Shown: positions 1-6,049, numbered from the stretch's first letter. The stretch: 10,250 bases of DNA from an uncultured Streptococcus sp. (GCA_916048145.1 CAJZGT010000037.1:1-10250), one strand, 5' to 3'. A program made the numbers and translations. Notes: a model not told the origin generated them from the sequence alone.

Positions 1-52
1 TTTGGAATTGGTAGCAACCTATCTAGACGGTGTGAAACGTTATCAAGCATAA
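1..52 (+). CDS. nagA: C-terminal end of probable N-acetylglucosamine-6-phosphate deacetylase (partial)
   Basis: Only the last 16 codons plus the TAA stop at 50-52 are present, reading LELVATYLDGVKRYQA from base 2. From memory this matches the C-terminus of streptococcal NagA, an amidohydrolase that removes acetate from GlcNAc-6-phosphate in the cytoplasm during amino-sugar use. The Leu-Val-Ala-Thr-Tyr run ending in a short basic/aromatic tail fits the last beta strand of that fold. No catalytic residue lies in the visible part, so the call rests on recognising the tail. A strong terminator follows 8 bases after the stop. The 5' end is outside the window. Confidence 0.65.
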   Translation, partial: LELVATYLDGVKRYQA

Positions 53-60
53 GAGAGAAT

Positions 61-91
61 GCAGAAGTTAGAGACTAGCTTCTGCTTTTTT
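61..91 (+). terminator. Intrinsic terminator after nagA
   Basis: GCAGAAGTTA (61-70) pairs with TAGCTTCTGC (76-85) through ten base pairs including one G-T wobble. The loop is GAGAC, and six T's follow at 86-91. This is a textbook rho-independent terminator that separates the upstream gene from the DUF1033 gene. Confidence 0.9.
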
Positions 92-189
92 ATTATGTGA
101 CTATTAGTCCGTAAGGCAGCAGATCAAATTCAGTCTTCCATCAGATAGCTGGATTTTTTATCTGAAAATTAAGAAATGAGCATATTTCT

Positions 190-217
190 TTCCTTGTTTG
201 GCGAAATTAGTTATAAT
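190..217 (+). promoter_or_regulatory. Probable sigma-A promoter of the DUF1033 gene
   Basis: A perfect TATAAT lies at 212-217, which puts the predicted start of transcription near 224. The -35 region is poor: TTCCTT at 190-195 gives a 16 bp spacer. The leader would be about 13-19 nt and contains AAAGGA (227-232). This is the only convincing -10 hexamer in the 92-236 gap. Confidence 0.6.
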
Positions 218-242
218 ATACGGTACAAAGGAATGAATGAAT

Positions 243-608
243 ATGTATCGTGTTATAGAAATGTACGGAGATTTTGAACCGTGGTGGTTCTTAGAAGGTT
301 GGGAAGAAGATATTGTAGCAAGTAGGAAGTTTGATCAGTATTATGATGCTCTCAAATACTACAAGACTTGCTGGTTTAGATTGGAACAGGAATCTCCTCT
401 TTATAAAAGCAGAAGTGACTTGATGACCATTTTTTGGGATCCAGAAGACCAACGCTGGTGCGATGAATGTGATGAGTATTTACAACAATACCATTCTTTG
501 GCTCTTTTGCAGGATGAGCAGGTTATTCCAGATGAAAAGCTACGCCCAGGCTATGAAAAACAAACAGGTAAGGAAAGGCACCGTTCTTGCCGTATGAAAT
601 TAAAATAG
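243..608 (+). CDS. DUF1033 family protein, unknown function
   Basis: A small soluble acidic protein of 121 residues, rich in aromatic residues, with no signal peptide or membrane segment. It begins MYRVIEMYGDFEPWWFLEGW, which I recognise as the streptococcal DUF1033 family found upstream of comG operons. A short Cys-pair (CDEC, in the stretch RWCDECDEYL) sits past the middle, followed by a Lys/Arg-rich C-terminus. Two in-frame ATGs are possible, at 237 and 243. I chose 243 because the family starts at MYRVI and AAAGGA at 227-232 is 10 nt away, whereas it is only 4 nt from 237. The gene has its own TATAAT promoter and lies upstream of the combox, so it is probably not a member of the competence operon despite its fixed position. 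Function is unknown. Confidence 0.85.
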   Translation: MYRVIEMYGDFEPWWFLEGWEEDIVASRKFDQYYDALKYYKTCWFRLEQESPLYKSRSDLMTIFWDPEDQRWCDECDEYLQQYHSLALLQDEQVIPDEKLRPGYEKQTGKERHRSCRMKLK

Positions 609-610
609 AG

Positions 611-626
611 AAAAAGTAACTTTTTT
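611..626 (+). terminator. Possible weak terminator after the DUF1033 gene
   Basis: AAAAAG (611-616) can pair with CTTTTT (620-625) around a three-base TAA loop, and the T's double as the U-tract. The stem is short and almost entirely A-T. Two further T-rich runs follow at 633-639 and 641-646. Termination may be partial. Confidence 0.35.
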
Positions 627-655
627 GGAGTTGTTTTTTATTTTTTCCAAATCTT

Positions 656-663
656 TGCGAATA
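656..663 (+). promoter_or_regulatory. Combox (cin-box) for the alternative sigma factor ComX/SigX
   Basis: TGCGAATA differs at one base from the streptococcal combox consensus TACGAATA and keeps the CGAATA core. A T-rich stretch lies upstream (633-646), as is usual at SigX promoters. Transcription would start near 670, giving a leader of about 14 nt that consists mostly of the ribosome binding site GAGGAGGT (672-679), 4 nt before the comGA ATG. No sigma-A -10 hexamer is seen between here and the ATG. This makes the comG operon a late-competence transcript. Confidence 0.85.
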
Positions 664-683
664 GTATAGGTGAGGAGGTAAGT

Positions 684-1625
684 ATGGTTCAAGAAATTGC
701 ACAAGAAATCATTCGCTCGGCCCGGAAAAAAGGGGCACAAGACATTTATTTTGTCCCTAAGTTAGACGCCTATGAGCTTCATATGAGGGTCGGAGATGAG
801 CGCTGTAAAATCGGTTGTTATGATTTTGAAAAGTTTGCGGCCGTCATCAGTCACTTTAAGTTTGTGGCGGGTATGAATGTTGGAGAAAAGAGACGTAGTC
901 AGCTTGGTTCCTGTGACTATGAATATGACCAGAAGATGGCGTCCTTACGTTTATCTACTGTAGGCGACTATCGAGGGCATGAGAGTTTAGTTATTCGCTT
1001 GTTGCATGATGAGGAGCAGGATTTGCATTTTTGGTTTCAAGATATTGATGAATTGGGCAAGCAGTACAGGCAACGTGGTCTCTATCTCTTTGCTGGTCCA
1101 GTCGGAAGTGGCAAGACAACCCTGATGCACGAATTGGCCAAGTCCCTCTTTAAGCAGCAGCAAGTCATGTCCATCGAAGATCCTGTAGAAATCAAGCAGG
1201 ACGACATGCTTCAGTTGCAGTTGAACGAAGCAATAGGGTTGACCTATGAAAATCTAATCAAACTTTCTTTGCGTCATCGACCAGATCTCTTGATTATCGG
1301 AGAAATTCGTGACAGCGAGACGGCGCGTGCAGTGGTCAGAGCCAGTTTGACAGGTGCGACAGTCTTTTCAACCATTCACGCCAAGAGTATTCGAGGTGTT
1401 TATGAGCGCCTGCTGGAGTTGGGTGTGAGTGAGGAGGAATTGGCAGTCGTTCTGCAAGGAGTCTGCTATCAAAGATTAATCGGGGGAGGAGGAATCGTTG
1501 ACTTTGCAAACAAAGACTATCAAGAACACCAGCCAACTAGCTGGAATGAACAGATTGACCAGCTTCTTAAAGATGGACATATCACAAGTCTTCAGGCTGA
1601 AACGGAAAAAATTAGCTACAGCTAA
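684..1625 (+). CDS. comGA: Competence type IV pilus assembly ATPase ComGA (CglA/ComYA)
   Basis: A cytoplasmic hexameric ATPase of the GspE/PilB secretion superfamily that powers assembly of the DNA-uptake pilus. The 313-residue protein shows a short N2-like domain (about 1-105), then the ATPase core: Walker A GPVGSGKT (138-145), Asp box with SIEDPVE (163-169), Walker B LLIIGEIRD (202-210) and His box FSTIHAKS (228-235). The N1 domain and the tetracysteine zinc motif of larger PilB proteins are missing, as is normal for streptococcal ComGA. The ATG follows GAGGAGGT by 4 nt, directly below the combox. Its 3' end overlaps comGB by 53 nt. The call is secure from motifs and operon context. Confidence 0.97.
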   Translation: MVQEIAQEIIRSARKKGAQDIYFVPKLDAYELHMRVGDERCKIGCYDFEKFAAVISHFKFVAGMNVGEKRRSQLGSCDYEYDQKMASLRLSTVGDYRGHESLVIRLLHDEEQDLHFWFQDIDELGKQYRQRGLYLFAGPVGSGKTTLMHELAKSLFKQQQVMSIEDPVEIKQDDMLQLQLNEAIGLTYENLIKLSLRHRPDLLIIGEIRDSETARAVVRASLTGATVFSTIHAKSIRGVYERLLELGVSEEELAVVLQGVCYQRLIGGGGIVDFANKDYQEHQPTSWNEQIDQLLKDGHITSLQAETEKISYS

Positions 1626-2589
1626 GCAAAAAAATATCATCACCTTGTTTAACAATCTCTTTTCCAGCGGTTTTCATCTGGTGGAAACAATCTCTTTTTT
1701 AGATAGGAGTGCCTTGTTGGACAAGCAGTGTGTGACCCAGATGCGCACGGGCTTGTCTCAGGGGAAATCATTCTCAGAAATGATGGAAAGTTTGGGCTTT
1801 TCAAGTGCTATTGTCACCCAGTTATCCCTAGCAGAAGTCCATGGGAATCTTCACCTGAGTTTGGGAAAGATAGAAGAATATCTGGACAATCTGGCCAAGG
1901 TCAAGAAAAAGTTAATTGAAGTAGCGACCTATCCCTTGATTTTGCTGGGATTTCTTCTCTTAATCATGCTGGGGCTACGGAACTACCTACTACCACAACT
2001 GGATAGTAGTAATATTGCCACCCAAATTATCGGCAATCTGCCACAAATCTTTCTAGGAATGGTAGGGTTTATTTCAGTAGGTGTCCTTTTAGCACTAACT
2101 TTTTATAAAAGAAGTTCAAAGATGCGCGTTTTTTCTATCCTAGCACGCATTCCTTTTCTTGGAATCTTTGTGCAGGCTTATCTGACAGCCTATTATGCGC
2201 GTGAATGGGGGAATATGATTTCTCAAGGGATGGAGTTGACGCAGATTTTTCAAATGATGCAGGAACAAGGTTCCCAGCTCTTTAAAGAAATAGGTCAAGA
2301 TTTGGCGCAAGCCCTACAAAATGGTCAGGAATTTTCCCAAACCATAGCGACCTATCCCTTCTTTAAAAAGGAGTTGAGTCTCATCATCGAGTATGGGGAA
2401 GTCAAGTCCAAGCTGGGGAGCGAGTTGGAAATCTATGCTGAAAAAACTTGGGAAGCCTTTTTTACCCAAGTCAACCGCACCATGAATTTGGTGCAGCCAC
2501 TGGTCTTTATCTTTGTGGCCCTGATTATCGTTTTACTTTATGCGGCAATGCTCATGCCCATGTATCAAAATATGGAGGTAAATTTTTAA
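1573..2589 (+). CDS. comGB: Competence type IV pilus membrane platform protein ComGB (CglB/ComYB)
   Basis: Polytopic inner-membrane protein of the GspF/PilC family, the platform on which ComGA drives pilin polymerisation. The 338 residues hold two GspF domains (about 20-140 and 203-330). Three hydrophobic segments are visible at about 118-136, 158-178 and 306-327. The ATG at 1573 (MDISQVFRLKRKK) is chosen because it matches my memory of the pneumococcal protein. It lacks a good ribosome binding site and sits inside comGA, so translation is probably coupled. The frame stays open upstream. A TTG at 1498, 5 nt after GGAGGAGG (1485-1492), would add 25 residues and cannot be excluded. The comGC start lies just 1 nt after the stop. 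Confidence 0.95.
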   Translation: MDISQVFRLKRKKLATAKQKNIITLFNNLFSSGFHLVETISFLDRSALLDKQCVTQMRTGLSQGKSFSEMMESLGFSSAIVTQLSLAEVHGNLHLSLGKIEEYLDNLAKVKKKLIEVATYPLILLGFLLLIMLGLRNYLLPQLDSSNIATQIIGNLPQIFLGMVGFISVGVLLALTFYKRSSKMRVFSILARIPFLGIFVQAYLTAYYAREWGNMISQGMELTQIFQMMQEQGSQLFKEIGQDLAQALQNGQEFSQTIATYPFFKKELSLIIEYGEVKSKLGSELEIYAEKTWEAFFTQVNRTMNLVQPLVFIFVALIIVLLYAAMLMPMYQNMEVNF

Positions 2590-2590
2590 C

Positions 2591-2917
2591 ATGAAAAAAA
2601 TAATGACATTCTTGAAAAAATCTAAGGTTAAAGCTTTCACTCTGGTAGAGATGTTGGTGGTCCTGCTCATCATCAGCGTACTTCTCTTGCTTTTTGTACC
2701 TAATCTGACCAAACAAAAAGAGGCAGTCAACGACAAAGGAAAAGCTGCTGTTGTTAAGGTGGTGGAAAGCCAGGCAGAGCTTTATAGCTTGGATAAAAAT
2801 GAAGATGCTAGTCTAAGAAAGTTAAAAGACGATGGACGCATCACGGAAGAACAGGCTAAAGCTTATAAAGAATACCATGATAAAAATGGAGGAGCAAATC
2901 GTAAAGTCAATGATTAA
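2591..2917 (+). CDS. comGC: Competence type IV pilus major pilin ComGC (CglC/ComYC)
   Basis: Major subunit of the transformation pilus, exported as a prepilin and cut by the prepilin peptidase (PilD/ComC family). The 108-residue precursor has a basic leader ending KSKVKA, cleavage after Ala15, and mature N-terminus FTLVEMLVVLLII. Glu20, the +5 glutamate needed for assembly, is present. The hydrophobic helix runs to about residue 37, followed by a short, highly charged soluble region without cysteines. GGAGGT (2574-2579) lies 11 nt upstream of the ATG. The 3' end overlaps comGD by 8 nt. Family, length and position agree with pneumococcal CglC. Confidence 0.97.
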   Translation: MKKIMTFLKKSKVKAFTLVEMLVVLLIISVLLLLFVPNLTKQKEAVNDKGKAAVVKVVESQAELYSLDKNEDASLRKLKDDGRITEEQAKAYKEYHDKNGGANRKVND

Positions 2918-3314
2918 GGCCTTTACCATGCTGGAAAGCCTCTTGGTTTTGGGACTGGTGAGTATCCTTGCCTTGGGCTTATCCGGCTCTGTTCAGTCCA
3001 CTTTTGCAGCGGTAGAGGAGCAGATTTTCTTTATGGAGTTTGAAGAACTCTATAGAGAAACCCAAAAACGCAGTGTAGCCAGTCAGCAAAAGACTAGTTT
3101 GAATCTAGATGGGCAGACGATTAGCAATGGTAGTCAAAAGTTGACAGTTCCTAAAGGAATTCAAGCACCATCAGGCCAAAGTATTACATTTGACCGAGCT
3201 GGGGGCAATTCGTCCCTGGCTAAGGTTGAATTTCAGACCAGTAAAGGAGCGATTCGCTATCAATTATATCTAGGAAATGGAAAAATTAAACGCATTAAGG
3301 AAACAAAAAATTAG
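2910..3314 (+). CDS. comGD: Competence type IV pilus minor pilin ComGD (CglD/ComYD)
   Basis: Minor pilin, probably part of the priming or tip complex of the transformation pilus. The leader is very short (MIKA), cleaved before FTMLESLLVL, with Glu at mature position +5 and a hydrophobic stretch to about residue 24. A beta-rich globular domain follows (DGQTISNGSQKL and later strands), typical of GspH-like pseudopilins. The start is ambiguous. ATG 2910 gives 134 residues and an 8 nt overlap with comGC, and GGAGGAG at 2888-2894 lies 15 nt upstream. ATGs at 2886 and 2877 would lengthen the leader by 8 or 11 residues but lack a good ribosome binding site. It overlaps comGE by 38 nt. Confidence 0.93.
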   Translation: MIKAFTMLESLLVLGLVSILALGLSGSVQSTFAAVEEQIFFMEFEELYRETQKRSVASQQKTSLNLDGQTISNGSQKLTVPKGIQAPSGQSITFDRAGGNSSLAKVEFQTSKGAIRYQLYLGNGKIKRIKETKN

Positions 3315-3579
3315 GGCAGTGATTTTGCTGGAAGCAGTGGTCGCTCTAGCTATCTTTGCCAGCATTGCGACCCTCCTTTTGGGACAAATTCAGAAAAATA
3401 GGCGAGAAGAAACAAAAATTTTGCAAAAGGAAGAAGTCTTGAGGGTAGCTAAGATGGCTCTGCAGACAGGTCAAAATCAGGTAAACATCAACGGAGTTGA
3501 GATTCAGGTGTTTTCTAGTGAAAAGGGATTGGAGGTCTACCATGGTTCAGAACAGTTGTTGGCGATCAAAGAGCCATAA
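3277..3579 (+). CDS. comGE: Competence type IV pilus minor pilin ComGE (CglE/ComYE)
   Basis: A small minor pilin of 100 residues. Leader [14 protein letters not shown] is followed by [13 protein letters not shown], so cleavage after Ala14 leaves valine rather than phenylalanine at +1, with the +5 Glu (Glu19) retained. The hydrophobic helix runs to about residue 37. The soluble part is short and charged, with a final strand pair ([19 protein letters not shown]). The ATG at 3277 lies within comGD, and the only purine-rich patch, AGGA at 3272-3275, is too close to act normally, so translational coupling is likely. It overlaps comGF by 38 nt. Identified by prepilin motif, size and operon position. 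Confidence 0.93.
   Translation: MEKLNALRKQKIRAVILLEAVVALAIFASIATLLLGQIQKNRREETKILQKEEVLRVAKMALQTGQNQVNINGVEIQVFSSEKGLEVYHGSEQLLAIKEP
3531..3536 (+). promoter_or_regulatory. Ribosome binding site that fixes the comGF start
   Basis: GGAGGT lies 5 nt before ATG 3542, inside the comGE coding region. It favours 3542 over earlier in-frame codons back to 3497, which lack a comparable site. Confidence 0.75.
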
Positions 3580-4003
3580 GGTCAAGGCTTTCACCTTGTT
3601 GGAATCTCTGATTGCTCTCATTGTCATCAGTGGGAGTTTACTTCTCTTTCAAGCCATGAGTCAGCTCCTCATTTCAGAAGTTCGTTATCAGCAGCAAAGC
3701 GAGCAAAAGGAGTGGCTCTTGTTTGTGGACCAGCTGGAGGCAGAATTAGAGCGTTCGCAATTCGAAAAAGTGGAGGGCAATCGCCTCTATATGAAGCAGG
3801 ATGGCAAGGAAATTGCGATAGGTAAGTCAAAATCGGATGATTTTCGAAAAACTGATGCCAGTGGACGAGGTTATCAGCCTATGGTTTATGGCCTCAAATC
3901 TGCGCAGATTACAGAGGACAATCAATTGGTTCGTTTTCGTTTTCAATTCCAAAAGGGCTTAGAAAGGGAGTTCATCTATCGTGTGGAAAAAGAAAAAAGT
4001 TAA
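3542..4003 (+). CDS. comGF: Competence type IV pilus minor pilin ComGF (CglF/ComYF)
   Basis: ComGF-family minor pilin of 153 residues. Leader [16 protein letters not shown] is cut before [13 protein letters not shown], with the +5 Glu at residue 21 and a hydrophobic segment to about residue 40. The C-terminal domain (from about 45) is charged and ends in an amphipathic strand [18 protein letters not shown], characteristic of ComGF. The start at 3542 is supported by GGAGGT at 3531-3536. The reading frame is open upstream to 3497, but that extension ([13 protein letters not shown]) is just comGE read in another frame. The gene overlaps comGE by 38 nt and comGG by 23 nt. It should act with ComGD, ComGE and ComGG in a minor-pilin complex. 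Confidence 0.95.
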   Translation: MVQNSCWRSKSHKVKAFTLLESLIALIVISGSLLLFQAMSQLLISEVRYQQQSEQKEWLLFVDQLEAELERSQFEKVEGNRLYMKQDGKEIAIGKSKSDDFRKTDASGRGYQPMVYGLKSAQITEDNQLVRFRFQFQKGLEREFIYRVEKEKS

Positions 4004-4394
4004 GGCAGGTGTTCTCCTCTATGCAGTCACCGTGGCTGCTATCTTTAGTCTTTTGTTACAATTTTACTTGAACCGACAAGTCGCCCACTATCAAGACTAT
4101 GCTTTAAATAAAGAAAAGTTGGTTGCTTTTGCTATGGCCAAGCGAACCAAGGATAAGATTGAGCAAGAAAGTGGGGAACAGACTTTTAATCTGGGTCAGG
4201 TGAGTTATCAAAATAAGAAAATAAGCTTGGTGACAAGGGTTCGTACACAAAAGAGTCAATATGAGTTCCTATTTCCCTCAGTCAAAATCAAAGAAGAGAA
4301 AAGAGATAAAAAGGAAGAGGTAGCGACCGATTCAAGTGAAAAAGTGGAGAAGAAAAAATCAGAAAAGAAGCTTGAAAAGAAAGAGAATTCCTAG
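3981..4394 (+). CDS. comGG: Competence type IV pilus minor pilin ComGG (CglG/ComYG)
   Basis: Last pilin of the operon, 137 residues. It starts with GTG inside comGF, with GGGAG at 3966-3970 as ribosome binding site (10 nt spacing). Leader MWKKKKVKA is followed by [17 protein letters not shown]. The mature +5 residue is tyrosine (Tyr14), not glutamate, a known trait of ComGG and of GspK-type tip pilins. The C-terminal third (about 105-137) is a lysine/glutamate-rich, probably disordered tail with repeated EKKK-like units, which is unusual for a pilin. The tail stays in frame and ends in a clean TAG, so a frameshift is unlikely. The next gene begins 32 nt downstream. Confidence 0.93.
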   Translation: MWKKKKVKAGVLLYAVTVAAIFSLLLQFYLNRQVAHYQDYALNKEKLVAFAMAKRTKDKIEQESGEQTFNLGQVSYQNKKISLVTRVRTQKSQYEFLFPSVKIKEEKRDKKEEVATDSSEKVEKKKSEKKLEKKENS

Positions 4395-4411
4395 CTAATC
4401 AAGCTACTTTG

Positions 4412-4420
4412 TGTTAAACT
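4412..4420 (+). promoter_or_regulatory. Extended -10 promoter placed for a leaderless transcript (methyltransferase)
   Basis: TG (4412-4413), one base, then TAAACT (4415-4420). It ends 6 nt before ATG 4427, so transcription would start at or next to the start codon. No Shine-Dalgarno sequence precedes the ATG, which agrees with a leaderless mRNA. No good -35 hexamer is visible at 16-18 bp. Confidence 0.5.
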
Positions 4421-4426
4421 AAAAGC

Positions 4427-5014
4427 ATGAAACATGATTTTAACCACAAAGCAGAAACTTTTGATTCACCTAAAAATATCTTCCTTGCAAACTTGGTTTG
4501 TCAAGCAGTCGAGAAACAGATTGATCTTCTATCAGACAAAGAAATTTTGGATTTCGGTGGAGGGACGGGGCTGTTAACCTTGCCCCTAGCCAAGCAGGCC
4601 AAGTCTGTAACATTGGTGGATATTTCGGAGAAAATGCTGGAGCAAGCTCGTTTGAAAGCGGAGCAGCAAGACATCAAGAATATCCACTTTTTGGAGCAAG
4701 ATTTACTGGAAAAACCCTTGGAGAAAGAGTTTGATCTCATTGTTGTTTGTCGTGTTCTTCATCATATGCCTGATTTGGATGCGGCTCTCTCACTGTTTCA
4801 TCAACATTTGAGGGAAGGTGGACAACTCCTCATTGCTGATTTTACAAAGATAGAGGCTAATCATCATGGATTTGCATTGGTTGAACTGGAAAAACAGCTA
4901 ATTGAGCATTGTTTTTCATCTGTACATAGTCAGATTCTCTATAGTGCTGAAGACCTGTTTCAAGGAAATTACTCAGAACTCTTTTTAACAGTAGCCCAAA
5001 AATCACTCGCCTAG
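4427..5014 (+). CDS. Class I SAM-dependent methyltransferase (Methyltransf_11 / UbiE-like)
   Basis: A cytoplasmic 195-residue protein with a complete Rossmann methyltransferase core: motif I ILDFGGGTG (40-48), an acidic residue closing strand 2 (Asp65 in VTLVDIS), QD at 91-92 for the adenine side, motif IV-like FDLIVVCRVLHHM (102-114), and LREGGQLLIADF (128-139). The N-terminus FNHKAETFD resembles the substrate-side helix of UbiE/SmtA-like small-molecule methyltransferases, so the substrate is more likely a small molecule than DNA, but it cannot be named. It follows comGG by 32 nt yet lacks a Shine-Dalgarno and has its own extended -10, so it looks transcribed apart from the pilus operon. The stop codon sits in the loop of a terminator hairpin. 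Confidence 0.9.
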   Translation: MKHDFNHKAETFDSPKNIFLANLVCQAVEKQIDLLSDKEILDFGGGTGLLTLPLAKQAKSVTLVDISEKMLEQARLKAEQQDIKNIHFLEQDLLEKPLEKEFDLIVVCRVLHHMPDLDAALSLFHQHLREGGQLLIADFTKIEANHHGFALVELEKQLIEHCFSSVHSQILYSAEDLFQGNYSELFLTVAQKSLA

Positions 5015-5030
5015 TCAGGGAGTGATTTTT
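4998..5030 (+). terminator. Intrinsic terminator overlapping the methyltransferase stop codon
   Basis: AAAAATCACTC (4998-5008) pairs perfectly with GAGTGATTTTT (5020-5030), 11 bp, and the T's serve as the U-tract. The TAG stop (5012-5014) lies in the 11-base loop, so the last codons form part of the hairpin. The stem is A/T-rich outside and G/C inside and may act in both directions. It separates the comG side from the ytxK-ackA side. Confidence 0.85.
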
Positions 5031-5039
5031 CTATAAGGA

Positions 5040-5068
5040 TGGAAAAAAGAAGGGAAATTTGATAAGAT
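5040..5068 (+). promoter_or_regulatory. Probable promoter of the YtxK-type methyltransferase gene (leaderless-type)
   Basis: TGGAAA (5040-5045, four of six matches to TTGACA), 17 bp spacer, then extended -10 TG-A-TAAGAT (5060-5068). The -10 ends 6 nt before ATG 5075, the same spacing as at the preceding methyltransferase gene. The only purine-rich patch near the ATG (AGGA, 5069-5072) is too close to be a normal Shine-Dalgarno. Confidence 0.5.
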
Positions 5069-5074
5069 AGGAAT

Positions 5075-6028
5075 ATGGATTTTGAAAAAATTGAACAAGC
5101 TTATACGTATTTACTAGAGAATGTCCAAGTCATCCAAAGTGATTTGGCGACCAACTTTTATGACGCCTTGGTGGAGCAAAACAGCATCTATTTGGATGGT
5201 GAGACTGAGTTAGAGCAGGTCAAGGAGAACAATCAGGCCCTTAAACGCTTAGCGCTTCGCAAAGAAGAATGGCTCAAGACCTACCAGTTTCTCTTGATGA
5301 AGGCTGGGCAAACAGAACCCTTGCAGGCCAATCACCAGTTTACACCAGATGTTATTGCCTTACTTTTGGTGTTTATTGTGGAAGAGTTGTTTACAGAGGA
5401 GGAGATTACGATCCTCGAAATGGGTTCTGGGATGGGAATTTTGGGCACTACTTTCTTGACCTCGCTTGATAAAAAGGTGGATTATTTGGGAATGGAAGTG
5501 GATGATTTGCTGATTGATTTGGCAGCTAGCATGGCAGATGTAATTGGTTTGCAGGCTGGCTTTGTCCAAGGAGATGCCGTTCGTCCACAAATGCTCAAAG
5601 AAAGCGATGTGGTCATCAGCGACTTGCCTGTTGGCTATTATCCTGATGACGCCGTTGCGTCGCGTCATCAAGTTGCTTCTAGCCAAGAACATACTTACGC
5701 CCATCACTTGCTCATGGAACAAGGACTTAAGTATCTCAAGTCAGATGGATACGCTATTTTTCTCGCTCCGAGTGATTTGTTGACCAGTTCTCAGAGTGAT
5801 TTGTTGAAAGGCTGGCTGAAAGAGGAGGCGAGTCTGACTGCCATGATTAGTCTGCCTGAAAATCTCTTTGCTAATGCTAAACAATCTAAGACTATTTTCA
5901 TCCTACAGAGGAAAAATGAAATAGCAGTAGAGCCTTTTGTTTATCCACTTGCTAGCTTACAAGATGCAAGTGTTTTAATGAAATTTAAAGAAAATTTTCA
6001 AAAATGGACTCAAGGTACTGAAATATAA
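5075..6028 (+). CDS. ytxK: YtxK/ComYH-type class I SAM-dependent methyltransferase
   Basis: 317 residues, cytoplasmic. The N-terminal helical part (1-85) is followed by an N6-adenine-methyltransferase-like catalytic domain: HQFTPDVIALLL (87-98), SAM-binding motif I ILEMGSGMGILG (113-124), Glu141 after strand 2, catalytic-type motif IV SDLPVGYY (182-189), and the HsdM-like ISLPENLFANAKQSKTIFIL (258-277). The DLPV tetrad takes the place of the classical NPPF/DPPY, as in B. subtilis YtxK. The target is unknown: DNA, RNA or protein is possible. It is conserved beside ackA in Bacilli. In S. mutans it is comYH, the eighth gene of the comY operon, but here a terminator and a promoter of its own separate it from comGG. 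The ATG at 5075 matches my memory of pneumococcal homologues. Confidence 0.9.
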   Translation: MDFEKIEQAYTYLLENVQVIQSDLATNFYDALVEQNSIYLDGETELEQVKENNQALKRLALRKEEWLKTYQFLLMKAGQTEPLQANHQFTPDVIALLLVFIVEELFTEEEITILEMGSGMGILGTTFLTSLDKKVDYLGMEVDDLLIDLAASMADVIGLQAGFVQGDAVRPQMLKESDVVISDLPVGYYPDDAVASRHQVASSQEHTYAHHLLMEQGLKYLKSDGYAIFLAPSDLLTSSQSDLLKGWLKEEASLTAMISLPENLFANAKQSKTIFILQRKNEIAVEPFVYPLASLQDASVLMKFKENFQKWTQGTEI

Positions 6029-6046
6029 AATAGATTTTGTTATAAT
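6018..6046 (+). promoter_or_regulatory. Sigma-A promoter of ackA with extended -10
   Basis: CTGAAA (6018-6023, four of six matches to TTGACA), 17 bp spacer, perfect TATAAT at 6041-6046 preceded by TGT (TGn extension at 6038-6040). The -35 overlaps the last codons of the upstream methyltransferase. Predicted start of transcription is about 6053. Confidence 0.85.
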
Positions 6047-6049
6047 AGA

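Noticed and set aside
141..165. Hairpin TCAGATA/TATCTGA as a second terminator or riboswitch
   Set aside because: The stem is 7 bp with an 11-base loop and is followed by GAAAATTAAG, not a T-run. There is no conserved aptamer-like structure.
3497..3541. A longer comGF N-terminus starting upstream at 3497
   Set aside because: The extension is comGE sequence in another frame, with no ribosome binding site, whereas GGAGGT sits 5 nt before ATG 3542.
4290..4394. Frameshift or repeat expansion in the comGG tail
   Set aside because: The Lys/Glu codons vary (AAA/AAG, GAA/GAG) and are not an exact DNA repeat. The frame closes cleanly, and the tail agrees with what I remember of pneumococcal ComGG.
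5360..5722. A 120-codon open frame on the minus strand
   Set aside because: It lies wholly opposite the YtxK-type gene, has no ribosome binding site or family resemblance, and the plus-strand frame carries clear methyltransferase motifs.
5544..5783. A plus-strand frame inside the YtxK gene
   Set aside because: It is an out-of-frame shadow within conserved methyltransferase coding sequence, with no start signal.
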